Source of the DNA: Planctomycetia bacterium
Lineage (GTDB): Bacteria; Planctomycetota; Planctomycetia; Pirellulales; Thermoguttaceae
Length of the DNA: 45,279 bases
Assembly: GCA_030527185.1 (NCBI GenBank)
Contig: JAUNBF010000031.1
Coordinates: 1-45,279 of the forward strand
Reading direction: 5' to 3'
Part shown: piece after piece, positions 15,998 through 25,135 of the stretch
How the letters are laid out: every line of letters begins with the position of its first letter
Numbering within the stretch: position 1 is the stretch's first letter
Made by a program: the position numbers and the translations under genes
The notes under the pieces: model-generated
Databases searched by the model: none
Told to the model about the DNA's origin: nothing
What the model saw: only the letters and a program-made list of their open reading frames with translations

Positions 15998-17323
15998 ATG
16001 TCAAACACCAACCGTCGTGATTTTCTGAAAACTTCCGCTGCGGGAATCGCGGCTGCCGGAGTGCTGTCGGGAATGCACATTCCCAGCGTTCACGCTGCCG
16101 GGGGCGATACCATTCGCGTAGCTCTCATTGGGTGCGGTGGTCGTGGCCGTGGTGCCTGTTTTCAGGCTCTGAGTACCGAAGGACCTGTCCAGCTCGTCGC
16201 CATTGCCGATGCCTTTGAAGACCAGGCCAAAGGGTTTGCCGAACTCGTGAAGCAGGAAAAAGGAGATCGCTGCGCCTTCACCGACGAGACCATTTTCTGG
16301 GGTCTGGACTCCTACAAAAAAGCAATCGACTGCCTGAATCCTGGAGATGTGGCTTTGCTGGTTGCGCCTCCCGCCTTCCGCGCCATGCACTTTGAATACG
16401 CGGTCAATCGTGGTGTCCATATTTTCCTGGAAAAACCGTTCGGTGTCGATACGCCGACGATCAAACGCTCTCTTGCGGCGTGGAAAAAAGCCCAGGAAAA
16501 AGGGCTGAAAGTCATTACGGGGCTGAACAACCGCAAATATCTCCGTACGGAAGAGACCGTGAAGAAGATTCAGGACGGTGCCTTGGGTGACATCCTCTCC
16601 TGTTGGGTTTATCGGCTGCACGGAACCTGCAATTACGCTCCGCGTGACGAATGGACGCCACTGCAAAACCAGCTCCGAAACTACAACAGCTTCACCTGGA
16701 TTTCCGGCAGTCCCACGGTGGACTGGATGGTACACAACCTCGATATCTGCTGCTGGTCGAAGGGAATGTGGCCGGTCTGGTGTCAGGGAATGGGGGGGCG
16801 TCAGGTGCGTACGCTCAAAGACGAAGTTTTCGATCACATCAGCACCGAATTCCACTTCGAAGATGGCGTTCGCATGATGATGCAGGTGCGTCATTTGCCC
16901 AACACCTGGCATTCCTTCCGTGCCGTCATCCAGGGAAGTAAGGGAATGGCCATTCTCGGCGAGGGAATCGGCGAACCGAAAATTTTCAAAGGGTATCGCG
17001 ATGTGAACGACGATGTGGTCTGGAAATCGGAAGCTCCGAGAGTCAATTCCTATCAGGAAGAGCATAATCGGCTCTTCAAAATGATTCGTGAAGACCTGCC
17101 CAGCGAAGATGTCGATTCCTGTATCAAGTCGAACTTTACCGCCGTGATGGCTCGTATGGCAATGGAATCGGGGATGGAAATTACGCATGACGTGGCGTGG
17201 AATTCCACCTACGAACTCTGTCCCAATCTCGACGAACTGAAATTCGATGGTCCCGGCTACATCATGCCACGGGAAGACGGAACCTACGAAGATGCCAAAC
17301 AGGGTATTACCAAACGGTTCTAG
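15998..17323 (+). CDS. Tat-exported Gfo/Idh/MocA family oxidoreductase
   Basis: The predicted protein has 441 residues. The N-terminus is a twin-arginine signal: NRRDFLKTSAAGIAAAG followed by a hydrophobic stretch and SVHAAGGD as the likely cleavage area. The NAD(P)-binding motif VALIGCGGRGRG comes next, then the family's FLEKPFGVD (EKP) motif with the catalytic lysine, and a C-terminal beta-sheet domain. Exported members are greatly expanded in Planctomycetota and are thought to oxidise or rearrange sugars in glycan breakdown. The substrate is unknown. The ATG at 15998 follows AGGAAAGGA. An upstream in-frame start at 15896 is rejected because it precedes the signal by a non-conserved stretch. 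Confidence 0.88.
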   Translation: MSNTNRRDFLKTSAAGIAAAGVLSGMHIPSVHAAGGDTIRVALIGCGGRGRGACFQALSTEGPVQLVAIADAFEDQAKGFAELVKQEKGDRCAFTDETIFWGLDSYKKAIDCLNPGDVALLVAPPAFRAMHFEYAVNRGVHIFLEKPFGVDTPTIKRSLAAWKKAQEKGLKVITGLNNRKYLRTEETVKKIQDGALGDILSCWVYRLHGTCNYAPRDEWTPLQNQLRNYNSFTWISGSPTVDWMVHNLDICCWSKGMWPVWCQGMGGRQVRTLKDEVFDHISTEFHFEDGVRMMMQVRHLPNTWHSFRAVIQGSKGMAILGEGIGEPKIFKGYRDVNDDVVWKSEAPRVNSYQEEHNRLFKMIREDLPSEDVDSCIKSNFTAVMARMAMESGMEITHDVAWNSTYELCPNLDELKFDGPGYIMPREDGTYEDAKQGITKRF

Positions 17324-17395
17324 TACCATGATCAATGGATCCTTATGGGTGTTTACACTTTATCTACTTGAGTTTTTCGAGTTCACTCCATGAAG

Positions 17396-17628
17396 CCCCT
17401 CCCTCTGGGAGGGGTGGTAGCCGTTAGGCTACCGGGGTGGGCTGGTCGAATGGCAACGGAACGTTCTATCGCCAGTTCCTTAATGAAACGTCGTTCTGCC
17501 ATTTCATCCCCCCCTGTCTTCGGCGTCAAGGTAAATACAGTATTTTCCACAGGTACCTCTCCCAGAGGGCGGGACTTTTCTTTCGTTTTCCTGAAATTCA
17601 AAGTGGAAGAAGTATACTTGAAATGGGA
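17396..17628 (-). repeat. R2 dispersed repeat with terminal inverted repeats
   Basis: This lies in the 17324-17768 gap. The ends CCCCTCCCTCTGGGAGGGGT (17396-17415) and ACCTCTCCCAGAGGGCGGGA (17555-17574) are inverted copies with about 17 of 20 matching. Just outside the right end, CTTTTCTTTCGTTTTCCTG and then AAATTCAAAGTGGAAGAAGTATA form a motif also found, in the opposite sense, at 44839-44894 and 45224-45279. On the minus strand it can be read as a small peptide (RPLGEVP...PPRGRGF), but this looks like a miniature repeat rather than a gene. The rest of the gap shows no gene. Confidence 0.55.
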
Positions 17629-17768
17629 ATTATCATCGAGATAAAAAGGAGAGAATGTTTTTTAGGAAATGCTCTAGCCAAAAATCTTTTTTTTTCGTAT
17701 GATGAACAACTATATGGGAAAAAGGGAGGGGGGATGTTTCAGAAAAGCGATTTCGGCGGGATTTTCCA

Positions 17769-20700
17769 ATGGCGCGGATTTACAAACGATCCAAATGGGT
17801 ATTGGTACGATGGACCTTGTTTTTGTGTATCGTGCTGATCGTTTTGGTTGTTTGTCTGGTGCTGCACGAACTCGATGCCATCATTCACAGCAAAATCCAG
17901 AAAATCCAGCAGGAAAAATTCGTGGCCGCCGACGTCTTCATCAGCAGTTCGCATCTGGTGGAAGGAGAAGGGATTGAACTTTCACGATTTGTTCTTTTTG
18001 CCCGACACACGCCGGAGTCTTCAGAGAATTACCCCGCCGTTCTGGAAGCGAATCGGGTTTTGCTGCAATGCCCCACACAGCTTCAAAAACTGGCTACGCA
18101 GGAAGTGCCGATTGAAAAGATTATTTTCGAGGCTGCCACGATTCGGACGTACCGTCGCCCGGATGGAAGTTGGTCGCTGGGAGCTTTGAAAACCAACCCG
18201 GAAATGGTTTCCCCTTTCCCGCCTCCGGTGATTCAGTTCCGCAACAGTACGATTGAACTGCACGACATGACCGATTTCCAGCAGGAACGAAAATTGGTAC
18301 TGCGAAATGTGGAGTTGACCATTCAACAGCCCGAAGAGACACCGCAAAACGCTCAGGGAAATACGGTTTCGGGGGAGGTGTATAAAACGTTGCCTTTTAC
18401 CGGTTCGGCAGATTGTGAATATTCCCGCCGGATTACGTTTCATGGCAGGTACTATCCCGAAGAAGGGGAAATTCGCGTCGATGCCAATGTGGAGTCGCTC
18501 CAATTTTCCAAAAACTTCCTCCAGTGCGTTCCCGTGGAAGTCGCTCGTCGTCTGGAAGGAATCCAGACCGTTCAGGGGGAAATAACTACGCGGGCCATTG
18601 TGGCAGCATCCCTGAAAGACTTTTCCCAGGCACAGTTTTATCTGGATGGAACGTTTCGAGATGGCCAGGCCGACGACCCACGACTTCCACAACCGGTCAC
18701 ACACATCACCACCTCGTTCCAGATTGCCAACGATGGCTATCGATTCCCCGACCTCCAACTTCACTACGGCCAGGGAAAATCGAGCCTCTCCGTCATTCAG
18801 TGGGGGTATGGCGAAAAGGCTCCGCGAAACATTTCCGCCCGGATTCGTCAATTGGATTTGACCCGCGAGACGATTTCCACGCTGCCGGAAGGAATTCAGC
18901 ATTTTCTGCAAAAAATCCGCCCCACCGGACAAATGGATATGGACGGAACGTTCCGTTTCGATGGGACGCACTGGACCACTTCAGGAAATATCCTCTGCCG
19001 GGAAATGAGTTTGCAATACGAGCAATTTCCCTACCGAATCGAGAAATTAGGAGGGGAAATCCAGCTCAAGGGGGAAGAAATTGCTTTTCGGCTCCAGACG
19101 CGGGATCGGGGAATCCGTCTGGACGGCGCGTTCTGGCTACCATCGCAACGCCTTCCCCAAAAGCCCATGCGGGGAAAAGTGAAAATCCAGGCCATGAACC
19201 TTCCCATCGAGGAGCGTCTGTTGGTTGCCTGTCCGGCCAAAACGCAGGATTTTCTCCGTTCGCTGGAATTGAGCGGTGCCATCCATGTTTTCGTGGAAGA
19301 GACGTTTGAATATCCTTTTACACCTCAATCCCGCGACAGTCGTATCACGATTCAGCTCCTGAAAAACGCGTGCCGATACCGTCTTTTTCCGTATCCTCTG
19401 CGAAACATCCAGGGAACGATCGAAATTGTCAACAATCGCCTGACGACCCGAAACCTTCGCGGTGACAACAACCAGGCCGAAGTCTCCGTCCTCTGCCAGG
19501 CGACGACCGACCTGGAAAATCCGACGCTTCAACTGCAAATTTCCGGCAAAAAGGTCTTGCTGGATGAGGAATTTTACTCCAAGCTGCCACCGGACGTGAC
19601 GGGACTTTTTCGGTACATCCGTCCGCAAGGGAGTGTGGATGTGCATTACGAATATCGCTCCGAAAAAGGGAGACGGGAACATCTGGGGGTGGAAGTGGCG
19701 ACTTCGGAAAAGGGAATTACCGTGACGTTGCCGGAAGTTCCGTATCGACTGGAGAACTTTCAGGGGAAATTCGTCTACCGCAACGGCCAGATTTCGCTCC
19801 CGCATTTCAAGGCGGAAAACGATCTGGCGAAAATTTCCGGGAGTTTGCGCGGCGAGGTGATTTCCCCTCATCAGTGGGAATGCCATCTGAGCGACTTGAC
19901 CATCGACGGCATACGGTTTGATCGGGAACTGCTGGCGGCCATTCCAGGCGGGATGCGAACGATGCTGGCTTCCAAACGCCCGGACGGATTCCTGTTTTAT
20001 CGTGGAGTTCTGGACGTGCATTACAACAGTCAACGGGAACGACCGTTTGCCCTTTCGTGGAATGGGGAACTCGGTCTGAATCAGGCTTCGTTCGACTTTG
20101 GCGTCCGCCTGACCAACATCACCGGTGGAATCCAGCTTCAGGGGAGTTGGGACAATCAGGATTTACGCTGTCACGGCGAACTTCAGATCGACTCGCTTTT
20201 CTATCAAAACTTGCAATTTACGAATGTCCGTGGTCCTCTGTGGATCGATAATCAGCACATTACGCTGGGAGATGAAGCGGAAAAAAGACGGTCGATGGAG
20301 ACTTCGCCGGAATTTGCCAGTGACCGAAAAAAACGGTCGCTCAGCGCTCAGGTGGTGGGGGGAGAACTGTTCGGGAATTTCCGACTCCTCTTCGGGGAAC
20401 CGTCCACGTTCCAGTTGGAAGCGGTTTTGACCAGGGCAAAATTGGAAGCATGCTCTTATCTGACCGGAAATAACCAACTCAAGGGGGATATTATGGCGGT
20501 GCTGAAACTCCAGGGTTCGGAAGCGTCGCTCTATTCGCTTCGCGGAAATGGAGAATTTCATCTAACGAACGCGGATATTTATGAACTGACGGTGATGATG
20601 TCGCTGCTGAAAATTTTGAGTCTGAAAGAAGTCAACCGTACCGCGTTCAGTTCCGGGGATATGCGTTTTCGGATCGAAGGGAACCATATTTATTTCGACC

Positions 20701-20999
20701 AGATCGATTTCTACGGCGACGCGTTCAGCTTAATCGGCAAAGGGGAGATGAATTTCCGACAACAGGTTCAACTGATTTTCTACACCGTGGTGGGACGTGG
20801 GGAAACGAACATTCCGATTCTCAGTCCCCTGCTCCATGCCACCGGACGCCAGATGATGATGGTGATGATGAAAGGCCCTCTGCAAAACCCGGAAATTACC
20901 CAGCGTCCACTGCCAGGATTGAACATGGCGCTGCAACAGATGGAGCAGGACTTTCTCCCCTCCACTCCCCCACCACGCTCCAGCCGACCTGGGTTCTAA
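17769..20999 (+). CDS. AsmA-like inner-membrane-anchored protein
   Basis: The predicted protein has 1076 residues. One N-terminal membrane helix lies at about 10-33 (VLVRWTLFLCIVLIVLVVCL). It is followed by about 1000 residues of beta-rich repeats, each with paired phrases such as RLEGIQTVQGEI and LEGIQ/PSEG-type turns, and an AsmA-like C-terminal domain (about 906-1040, LKLQGSEASLYSLRGNGEFH followed by LTNADIYEL). Such proteins form hydrophobic grooves that bridge periplasm and outer membrane for lipid transfer, or affect outer-membrane assembly. The ATG at 17769 has only a modest GGCGGGA ribosome site. A stronger site (GGGAGGGGGG) precedes an out-of-frame ATG at 17734 that opens a 34-codon overlapping frame (17734-17838). 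The C-terminus is proline-rich. Confidence 0.75.
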   Translation: MARIYKRSKWVLVRWTLFLCIVLIVLVVCLVLHELDAIIHSKIQKIQQEKFVAADVFISSSHLVEGEGIELSRFVLFARHTPESSENYPAVLEANRVLLQCPTQLQKLATQEVPIEKIIFEAATIRTYRRPDGSWSLGALKTNPEMVSPFPPPVIQFRNSTIELHDMTDFQQERKLVLRNVELTIQQPEETPQNAQGNTVSGEVYKTLPFTGSADCEYSRRITFHGRYYPEEGEIRVDANVESLQFSKNFLQCVPVEVARRLEGIQTVQGEITTRAIVAASLKDFSQAQFYLDGTFRDGQADDPRLPQPVTHITTSFQIANDGYRFPDLQLHYGQGKSSLSVIQWGYGEKAPRNISARIRQLDLTRETISTLPEGIQHFLQKIRPTGQMDMDGTFRFDGTHWTTSGNILCREMSLQYEQFPYRIEKLGGEIQLKGEEIAFRLQTRDRGIRLDGAFWLPSQRLPQKPMRGKVKIQAMNLPIEERLLVACPAKTQDFLRSLELSGAIHVFVEETFEYPFTPQSRDSRITIQLLKNACRYRLFPYPLRNIQGTIEIVNNRLTTRNLRGDNNQAEVSVLCQATTDLENPTLQLQISGKKVLLDEEFYSKLPPDVTGLFRYIRPQGSVDVHYEYRSEKGRREHLGVEVATSEKGITVTLPEVPYRLENFQGKFVYRNGQISLPHFKAENDLAKISGSLRGEVISPHQWECHLSDLTIDGIRFDRELLAAIPGGMRTMLASKRPDGFLFYRGVLDVHYNSQRERPFALSWNGELGLNQASFDFGVRLTNITGGIQLQGSWDNQDLRCHGELQIDSLFYQNLQFTNVRGPLWIDNQHITLGDEAEKRRSMETSPEFASDRKKRSLSAQVVGGELFGNFRLLFGEPSTFQLEAVLTRAKLEACSYLTGNNQLKGDIMAVLKLQGSEASLYSLRGNGEFHLTNADIYELTVMMSLLKILSLKEVNRTAFSSGDMRFRIEGNHIYFDQIDFYGDAFSLIGKGEMNFRQQVQLIFYTVVGRGETNIPILSPLLHATGRQMMMVMMKGPLQNPEITQRPLPGLNMALQQMEQDFLPSTPPPRSSRPGF

Positions 21000-21070
21000 C
21001 ATCGGGTTAAATTAATAATCCCCCCACCCCACCCCTTGTAAAATATTAAAAATGTGTTATGGTGGGATTC

Positions 21071-21169
21071 ATGATGAAGAAGTTTGATTGCTATTTACTT
21101 TCTGGCCTCCTGCTTACCACGCCGCTGGGCGGCGATTGGACGGGTGGAGTGTATGGAGTAAGCGGATAG
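21071..21169 (+). CDS. leuL: Leucine-rich leader peptide of the leuA attenuator
   Basis: A 32-codon frame begins MMKKFDCYLLSGLLLTTPLG. It contains six leucine codons of several kinds (TTA, CTT, CTC, CTG, CTT, CTG), five of them within seven codons (21095-21115). GGTGGGA precedes the ATG pair at 21071/21074. It ends with TAG at 21167, 110 bases before leuA. The position, codon content and downstream terminator are those of an amino-acid attenuator leader. No family match was searched for. The tail (GGDWTGGVYGVSG) has no evident role. Confidence 0.75.
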   Translation: MMKKFDCYLLSGLLLTTPLGGDWTGGVYGVSG

Positions 21170-21238
21170 ATTCTTCATTCCAAGTATTGGAAACATTCCT
21201 AACCTCAAAATCGCTGCGGTGGTTTTGAGGTTTTTTTT
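21108..21238 (+). promoter_or_regulatory. Transcription attenuator before leuA
   Basis: The pause hairpin is CGCCGC-TGG-GCGGCG (21120-21134), right after the leucine codons. An outer pairing, TCCTGCTTAC (21108-21117) with GTAAGCGGA (21158-21166, one bulge), would be blocked by a ribosome stalled at those codons. A further hairpin is TTCCAA-GTA-TTGGAA (21178-21192). The terminator follows at 21201-21238. The layout matches ribosome-mediated leucine attenuation; the exact antiterminator pairing is inferred, not shown. Confidence 0.65.
21201..21238 (+). terminator. Intrinsic terminator of the leuA attenuator
   Basis: A perfect 10-bp stem, AACCTCAAAA (21201-21210) with TTTTGAGGTT (21223-21232), runs into eight T (21231-21238). 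It lies 42 bases before the leuA ATG. Confidence 0.85.
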
Positions 21239-21279
21239 ATGCCCCGCAAGGGGGGCGGAAAGGATTTTGGAGGAGAAAG

Positions 21280-22800
21280 ATGTCGGAACGTTCGATTGTT
21301 ATTTTTGACACAACGCTGCGGGATGGAGAGCAGTCTCCCGGAGCAAGCATGAATATCCAGGAAAAAGTGGAGGTGGCGCAGATGCTCTCTTCCCTGGGTG
21401 TGGATGTGATTGAGGCTGGTTTTCCGGTGGTTTCGCCGGGGGATTTTGAGTCGGTACAACGAATTGCCCGAACGGTGAAGGGGACGAGCGTCTGTGCCCT
21501 GGCACGGTGCAAGCCACAGGATATTCAGAGTGCGTGGGAGGCCATTCGGGAGGCGGAAAATCCCCGGATTCACGTTTTCCTGGCGACGAGCGAAATTCAT
21601 CGTCGGTTCAAGCTCCGCATGACGCAGGAGGAAATCCTCATGCACACGGAAGGGTACGTTCGCATGGCGTCGCAACTTTGTCCGAATGTGGAATTTTCGG
21701 CGGAAGACGCGTCTCGGACGGAGATGGATTTTCTGTGCAAGGTGGTGGAAATGGCCATCCGGGCAGGTGCGAAAACGATCAACATTCCCGATACGGTGGG
21801 GTATGCGGTGCCGGATCAGTTTGCGGAAATCATTCGGGAATTGAAACGTTCCGTGCCGAACATTGAGGAGGCGGTTTTGAGCGTCCACTGCCACAACGAC
21901 CTCGGTCTGGCGATGGCGAATACGCTGGCAGCGATTGAAGCGGGAGCCGGGCAGGTGGAATGCACTATCAACGGCATTGGCGAACGTGCGGGAAATTGTG
22001 CGTTGGAGGAGATTGTCATGGCATTGAATACCCGTCGGGATTACTACCACGCCATGACGCGCATCATTACGGAGCGGCTCGTCCCGGCAAGCTGTCTGGT
22101 CGCCGGGATTACCGGGTTGGAAGTTCCCCGAAACAAGGCCATTGTGGGGCGGAATGCGTTTGCGCACGAATCGGGAATTCATCAGGACGGGATGCTGAAA
22201 AACCCGACGACGTATGAAATCATGCGGCCGGAGCATGTCGGATTTGTCAAGACGAATCTGGTGCTGGGAAAACATAGCGGCCGGGCAGCCCTCTCCAGCA
22301 AAGTCGCGGCGTTGGGCTATTCGCTGGATGAAAATCAGATGAATACGCTTTTTGAAGCGTTCAAGGCTCTCACCGACCGGAAAAAGGAGATTTACGACGC
22401 GGATATTCGGTCGCTGATTCAACAGGTGCTGTTGACGGCAGAAACGGTTCGTTGGACGCTGGAATCGTACGAATGCCGCAGCGGTTCACACCAGAAACCG
22501 TTTGTTTCCATGAAGTTGCGTCACGGCGACTCCGTGCTGGAGACCTCCGGCGACTCTTCCGGCGACGGCCCAATCGACGGGATTTTCATTGCGATCGGCC
22601 ATTTGACGGGACACGATTTGAAGTGCCGGGAATACCGTGTGCATAGCGTGTCGGTGGGGCACGACGCACAGGGTGAAGTCAACGTGGCGGTCGATTATCA
22701 GGGAGTGGAATACCGTGGCCGAGGCGTTTCGACCGACTGCGTCGAGGCGAGTATTCTGGCATTTCTGGACGCGGTCAACCGGATTCAGGAAGGGAACTGA
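21280..22800 (+). CDS. leuA: 2-isopropylmalate synthase
   Basis: The 506-residue protein condenses acetyl-CoA with 2-ketoisovalerate, the first step of leucine synthesis. The N-terminal TIM barrel shows [16 protein letters not shown], the metal-binding [20 protein letters not shown] and [31 protein letters not shown] and VLGKHSG mark the linker. The C-terminal third is the LeuA regulatory/dimer domain for leucine feedback. The length fits the short bacterial LeuA class. GGAGGAGAAAG gives a strong start at 21280. It is preceded by a leucine-rich leader peptide and terminator, so expression is probably attenuated by charged tRNA-Leu. No leuB, leuC or leuD lies nearby. Confidence 0.95.
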   Translation: MSERSIVIFDTTLRDGEQSPGASMNIQEKVEVAQMLSSLGVDVIEAGFPVVSPGDFESVQRIARTVKGTSVCALARCKPQDIQSAWEAIREAENPRIHVFLATSEIHRRFKLRMTQEEILMHTEGYVRMASQLCPNVEFSAEDASRTEMDFLCKVVEMAIRAGAKTINIPDTVGYAVPDQFAEIIRELKRSVPNIEEAVLSVHCHNDLGLAMANTLAAIEAGAGQVECTINGIGERAGNCALEEIVMALNTRRDYYHAMTRIITERLVPASCLVAGITGLEVPRNKAIVGRNAFAHESGIHQDGMLKNPTTYEIMRPEHVGFVKTNLVLGKHSGRAALSSKVAALGYSLDENQMNTLFEAFKALTDRKKEIYDADIRSLIQQVLLTAETVRWTLESYECRSGSHQKPFVSMKLRHGDSVLETSGDSSGDGPIDGIFIAIGHLTGHDLKCREYRVHSVSVGHDAQGEVNVAVDYQGVEYRGRGVSTDCVEASILAFLDAVNRIQEGN

Positions 22801-22869
22801 CAGGAACTGTGAAGTACCGGTAGAAAACGCTTTTCCGGCTTCTCTATGAATCGTGCGGAAGGGCTTCCT

Positions 22870-22940
22870 CGATGTCTTCTGCGGACGTTAAGATTTATCC
22901 GCAGAAGACATCGTCCCACTTTTCCTTGACGGATATTTGA
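22870..22940 (-). repeat. R1 repeat, short copy (R1-D)
   Basis: Perfect 16-bp arms CGATGTCTTCTGCGGA (22870-22885) and TCCGCAGAAGACATCG (22898-22913) surround a 12-base core. The outer flank (22914-22940) matches the flank of the full copies at 31911 and 44952 read in reverse. It lacks almost all of the core. The hairpin may also act as a terminator between leuA and the convergent merR-type gene. Confidence 0.6.
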
Positions 22941-22948
22941 AACAGAGA

Positions 22949-23800
22949 TTATGCCTGAGAATTTTTCCTGTCCCCCCGCGAAGATATTCTTACAGGTATG
23001 GATATTTGCACTAAATATTTATGAGGGTCCAAAAAACTCAATTCATCTAATAAATAAAACTCATATCCATCTCCAATGACGGTAAGAAAATGACGTTCTA
23101 CATAATCAAACATCTTTTTATAATACTGGTCGGAAAAGGAACCACTTTGAGAATCGTGCCCCACGACATATAGTCCAGCCGGTTTTATGGTCATTCGCTC
23201 ACATGAAAAATCTGCCGGAAGTTTGCAGTAAAAGCATTTTGCCGCTGTTTGGGAGTTATCTCTCATTTTTTCCGGACAGACCACAATACCCGTAGGAAAT
23301 CCCGGTGGAATATGGTGCGTTTCGCAGAGCGATAAAAAGTCATAGTAATGATTCCACAGATCCATCCCCTCATTCAATGGTGGAAGGGGATTGCCGGGAA
23401 ATATCCGTTCTTCTTCCCATGTTTTTTGGCAAATTTCCTGAGAATGTACATGAATGCCCTCCGCCGTTTTTTTCATGTGGGCCTCCAAAATCATGTTCAG
23501 ATGGTACAGACGTTCTATTTTTTTCTCTATCTTTTTTTTCTGCTCCTCACATAGTTCCATAAATTTTGAGGGAGATCGCTGCTCAATATACATTTTGATC
23601 TCCTTTAGAGGTATCTCCAGTTCTCGGAAAATTTTAATAAGCATTGCGATTTCTAATTGCTGATATGAGTAGTAGCGATACCTGTTTTCAACGTCTGAAT
23701 AGACTGGTTTCAAGATTCCTATCTTGTCGTATTCAATCAGGTTCTTTCTTGGAATACCGGATAACTCTGCAAACTTGCTTATTCGCATTAAATTTTTCAT
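22949..23800 (-). CDS. MerR-family regulator with GyrI/BmrR-like effector domain
   Basis: The predicted protein has 283 residues. Residues 1-70 form the MerR winged helix-turn-helix: MRISKFAELSGIPRKNLIEY then DKIGILKPV and RYRYYSYQQLEIAMLIKIFR. A coiled coil follows (about 85-120, EEQKKKIEKKIERLYHLNMI). The C-terminal half resembles the GyrI-like small-molecule domain of BltR/BmrR-type sensors. The ATG at 23800 has an ideal AGGAGG site. It diverges from an RluA-type gene, with an operator of MerR type between them. AT-rich coding and a Firmicute-like ribosome site set the pair apart from the neighbours, which suggests transfer. Confidence 0.85.
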   Translation of the reverse strand: MKNLMRISKFAELSGIPRKNLIEYDKIGILKPVYSDVENRYRYYSYQQLEIAMLIKIFRELEIPLKEIKMYIEQRSPSKFMELCEEQKKKIEKKIERLYHLNMILEAHMKKTAEGIHVHSQEICQKTWEEERIFPGNPLPPLNEGMDLWNHYYDFLSLCETHHIPPGFPTGIVVCPEKMRDNSQTAAKCFYCKLPADFSCERMTIKPAGLYVVGHDSQSGSFSDQYYKKMFDYVERHFLTVIGDGYEFYLLDELSFLDPHKYLVQISIPVRISSRGDRKNSQA

Positions 23801-23820
23801 GAATAGAACCTCCTGCCATC

Positions 23821-23851
23821 TTGACTGTATGTGACACATACAGTGTATACT
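23821..23851 (+). promoter_or_regulatory. MerR-type promoter with 19-bp spacer and palindromic operator
   Basis: TTGACT (23821-23826) and TATACT (23846-23851) are separated by 19 bases. Overlapping that spacer is a perfect palindrome, ACTGTATGTG - A - CACATACAGT (23824-23844). A partial second site, ACTGAATGTGTCAA, lies near 23857. The over-long spacer is the hallmark of MerR-activated promoters, which the regulator untwists. It points at the pseudouridine synthase gene. Confidence 0.85.
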
Positions 23852-23899
23852 TTTTCACTGAATGTGTCAAGTATTCTCAGACTGTCGAAAGGAGCCATC

Positions 23900-24871
23900 A
23901 TGCAGAAATATTCGATAGATAGGAATAGTTATGGAAAAAGACTGGACAGATTTGTTTTTGAGACAAATCCGTTGGTACCGCATTCCTATGTTCAAAAAGC
24001 AATACGGAAGAAAAAAATCCGTGTCAACAAAAGAAAAACGCAGGCAAATTATAGACTTCAGGAAGGAGACCTTGTTCAGATCGCTTTCTTGCAGAGTTTT
24101 ACACCTAAGCCGGATCACAGAACAACTCCACGAGGCTTTACGATCCTATATGAAGATGAAAATATCCTTTTGGCAGATAAGGAAGCGGGAATTTTATGCG
24201 TGGATACCGATGTGAATAATCAAAATACATTACAGCGGCAAATAACGCAATATTTGTCAAGCCGAGGAGATTCGGATTCCGTTTATTTATGCAACCGGAT
24301 CGACTGTAACACGACAGGTATTGTTATCTTGGCTAAAAATCAGGAAAGTAAAGAACTATTGGATGAAAAAATACGCCAGCGTGAGATTGTAAAGTCTTAT
24401 CTGGGCATTGTTTACGGAACGGTTCGGCCATCGATTGGGTATATGGAAAATTATTTGTTTAAAGATGCCAGGAAAAATAAAGTATACCTCTCCAATACCA
24501 GAATCCCAGGATCAAAAATCGCCGTGGCAGAGTATCGAACATTGGAGACAGATCAGAATTTAAGTCTTTTGGAATGCCAGCTCTTTACAGGAAGGACACA
24601 CCAGATACGAAGCCAACTGGCCTATGCGGGGTATCCATTATTAGGAGATGATAAGTACGGAAACAAAAAAATCAACCGAATTTACAAGGAAAGAAAGCAG
24701 CTTTTATGCTCCTATAAAATAGAATTTGCCTTTCAATCCGAAGAGCATCGCCTGGGATACTTGAATAAGAAAGTATGTCAAGTCCAAGAGATCGATTTTT
24801 GCAATCGCTATTTTCCGAAAGCAAAAATTGTTATGAATGATGAAATGACACCGAAAGAATTGCTGATTTAA
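23900..24871 (+). CDS. RluA-family pseudouridine synthase
   Basis: The predicted protein has 323 residues. The N-terminal S4-like RNA-binding domain covers about residues 10-65 (GKRLDRFVFE, HSYVQKAIRKKKIRVNKRKT). The catalytic domain has ILYEDENILLADKEAGILCV and the active-site motif NRIDCNTTGIVILAKN, with the catalytic aspartate at about residue 135 (HRLD-type, with N replacing H). GRTHQIRSQLAYAGYPLLGD follows. It isomerises uridine to pseudouridine in rRNA or tRNA; the target base is not predictable. The ATG at 23900 follows GGAG. Its promoter bears a MerR operator, which is unusual for this housekeeping-type enzyme and suggests an inducible, perhaps stress- or drug-linked role (inference). 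Confidence 0.88.
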   Translation: MQKYSIDRNSYGKRLDRFVFETNPLVPHSYVQKAIRKKKIRVNKRKTQANYRLQEGDLVQIAFLQSFTPKPDHRTTPRGFTILYEDENILLADKEAGILCVDTDVNNQNTLQRQITQYLSSRGDSDSVYLCNRIDCNTTGIVILAKNQESKELLDEKIRQREIVKSYLGIVYGTVRPSIGYMENYLFKDARKNKVYLSNTRIPGSKIAVAEYRTLETDQNLSLLECQLFTGRTHQIRSQLAYAGYPLLGDDKYGNKKINRIYKERKQLLCSYKIEFAFQSEEHRLGYLNKKVCQVQEIDFCNRYFPKAKIVMNDEMTPKELLI

Positions 24872-25061
24872 TCTCTTGTCTTTGCAAAACTTTGATTCGT
24901 TTTTGAAAAACGGTTTGTATTTAATATTCCCTGAAAATGCTGGAAGGAAAGGCTATCTTTTTTTTCCTGAAATTCGAGGATGTGCCAACATGACAAATTG
25001 TCGAGGAATTTAAGGAATAAAATATTTGCCAGGAATTTGGACATAACAAGTTTGTGCCCGA

Positions 25062-25090
25062 TTGTCAAAAGAGGATTTAAATGTTAAAAT
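25062..25090 (+). promoter_or_regulatory. Promoter of the lutA-trpFBA cluster
   Basis: TTGTCA (25062-25067) and TAAAAT (25085-25090) are 17 bases apart, with a TG just before the -10. It lies about 45 bases upstream of the first start. Confidence 0.6.
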
Positions 25091-25135
25091 GGAGATGTTG
25101 ATGAAAATGACGTTTTTCAAGTGACAGGTTTTGTG

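Noticed and set aside
16001..17335. Open frame of 444 codons on the minus strand
   Set aside because: Antisense shadow of the Gfo/Idh/MocA gene, an effect of codon bias.
17383..17601. Small minus-strand gene of 72 codons
   Set aside because: It coincides exactly with the R2 repeat and its terminal inverted repeats. The peptide is a translation of the repeat.
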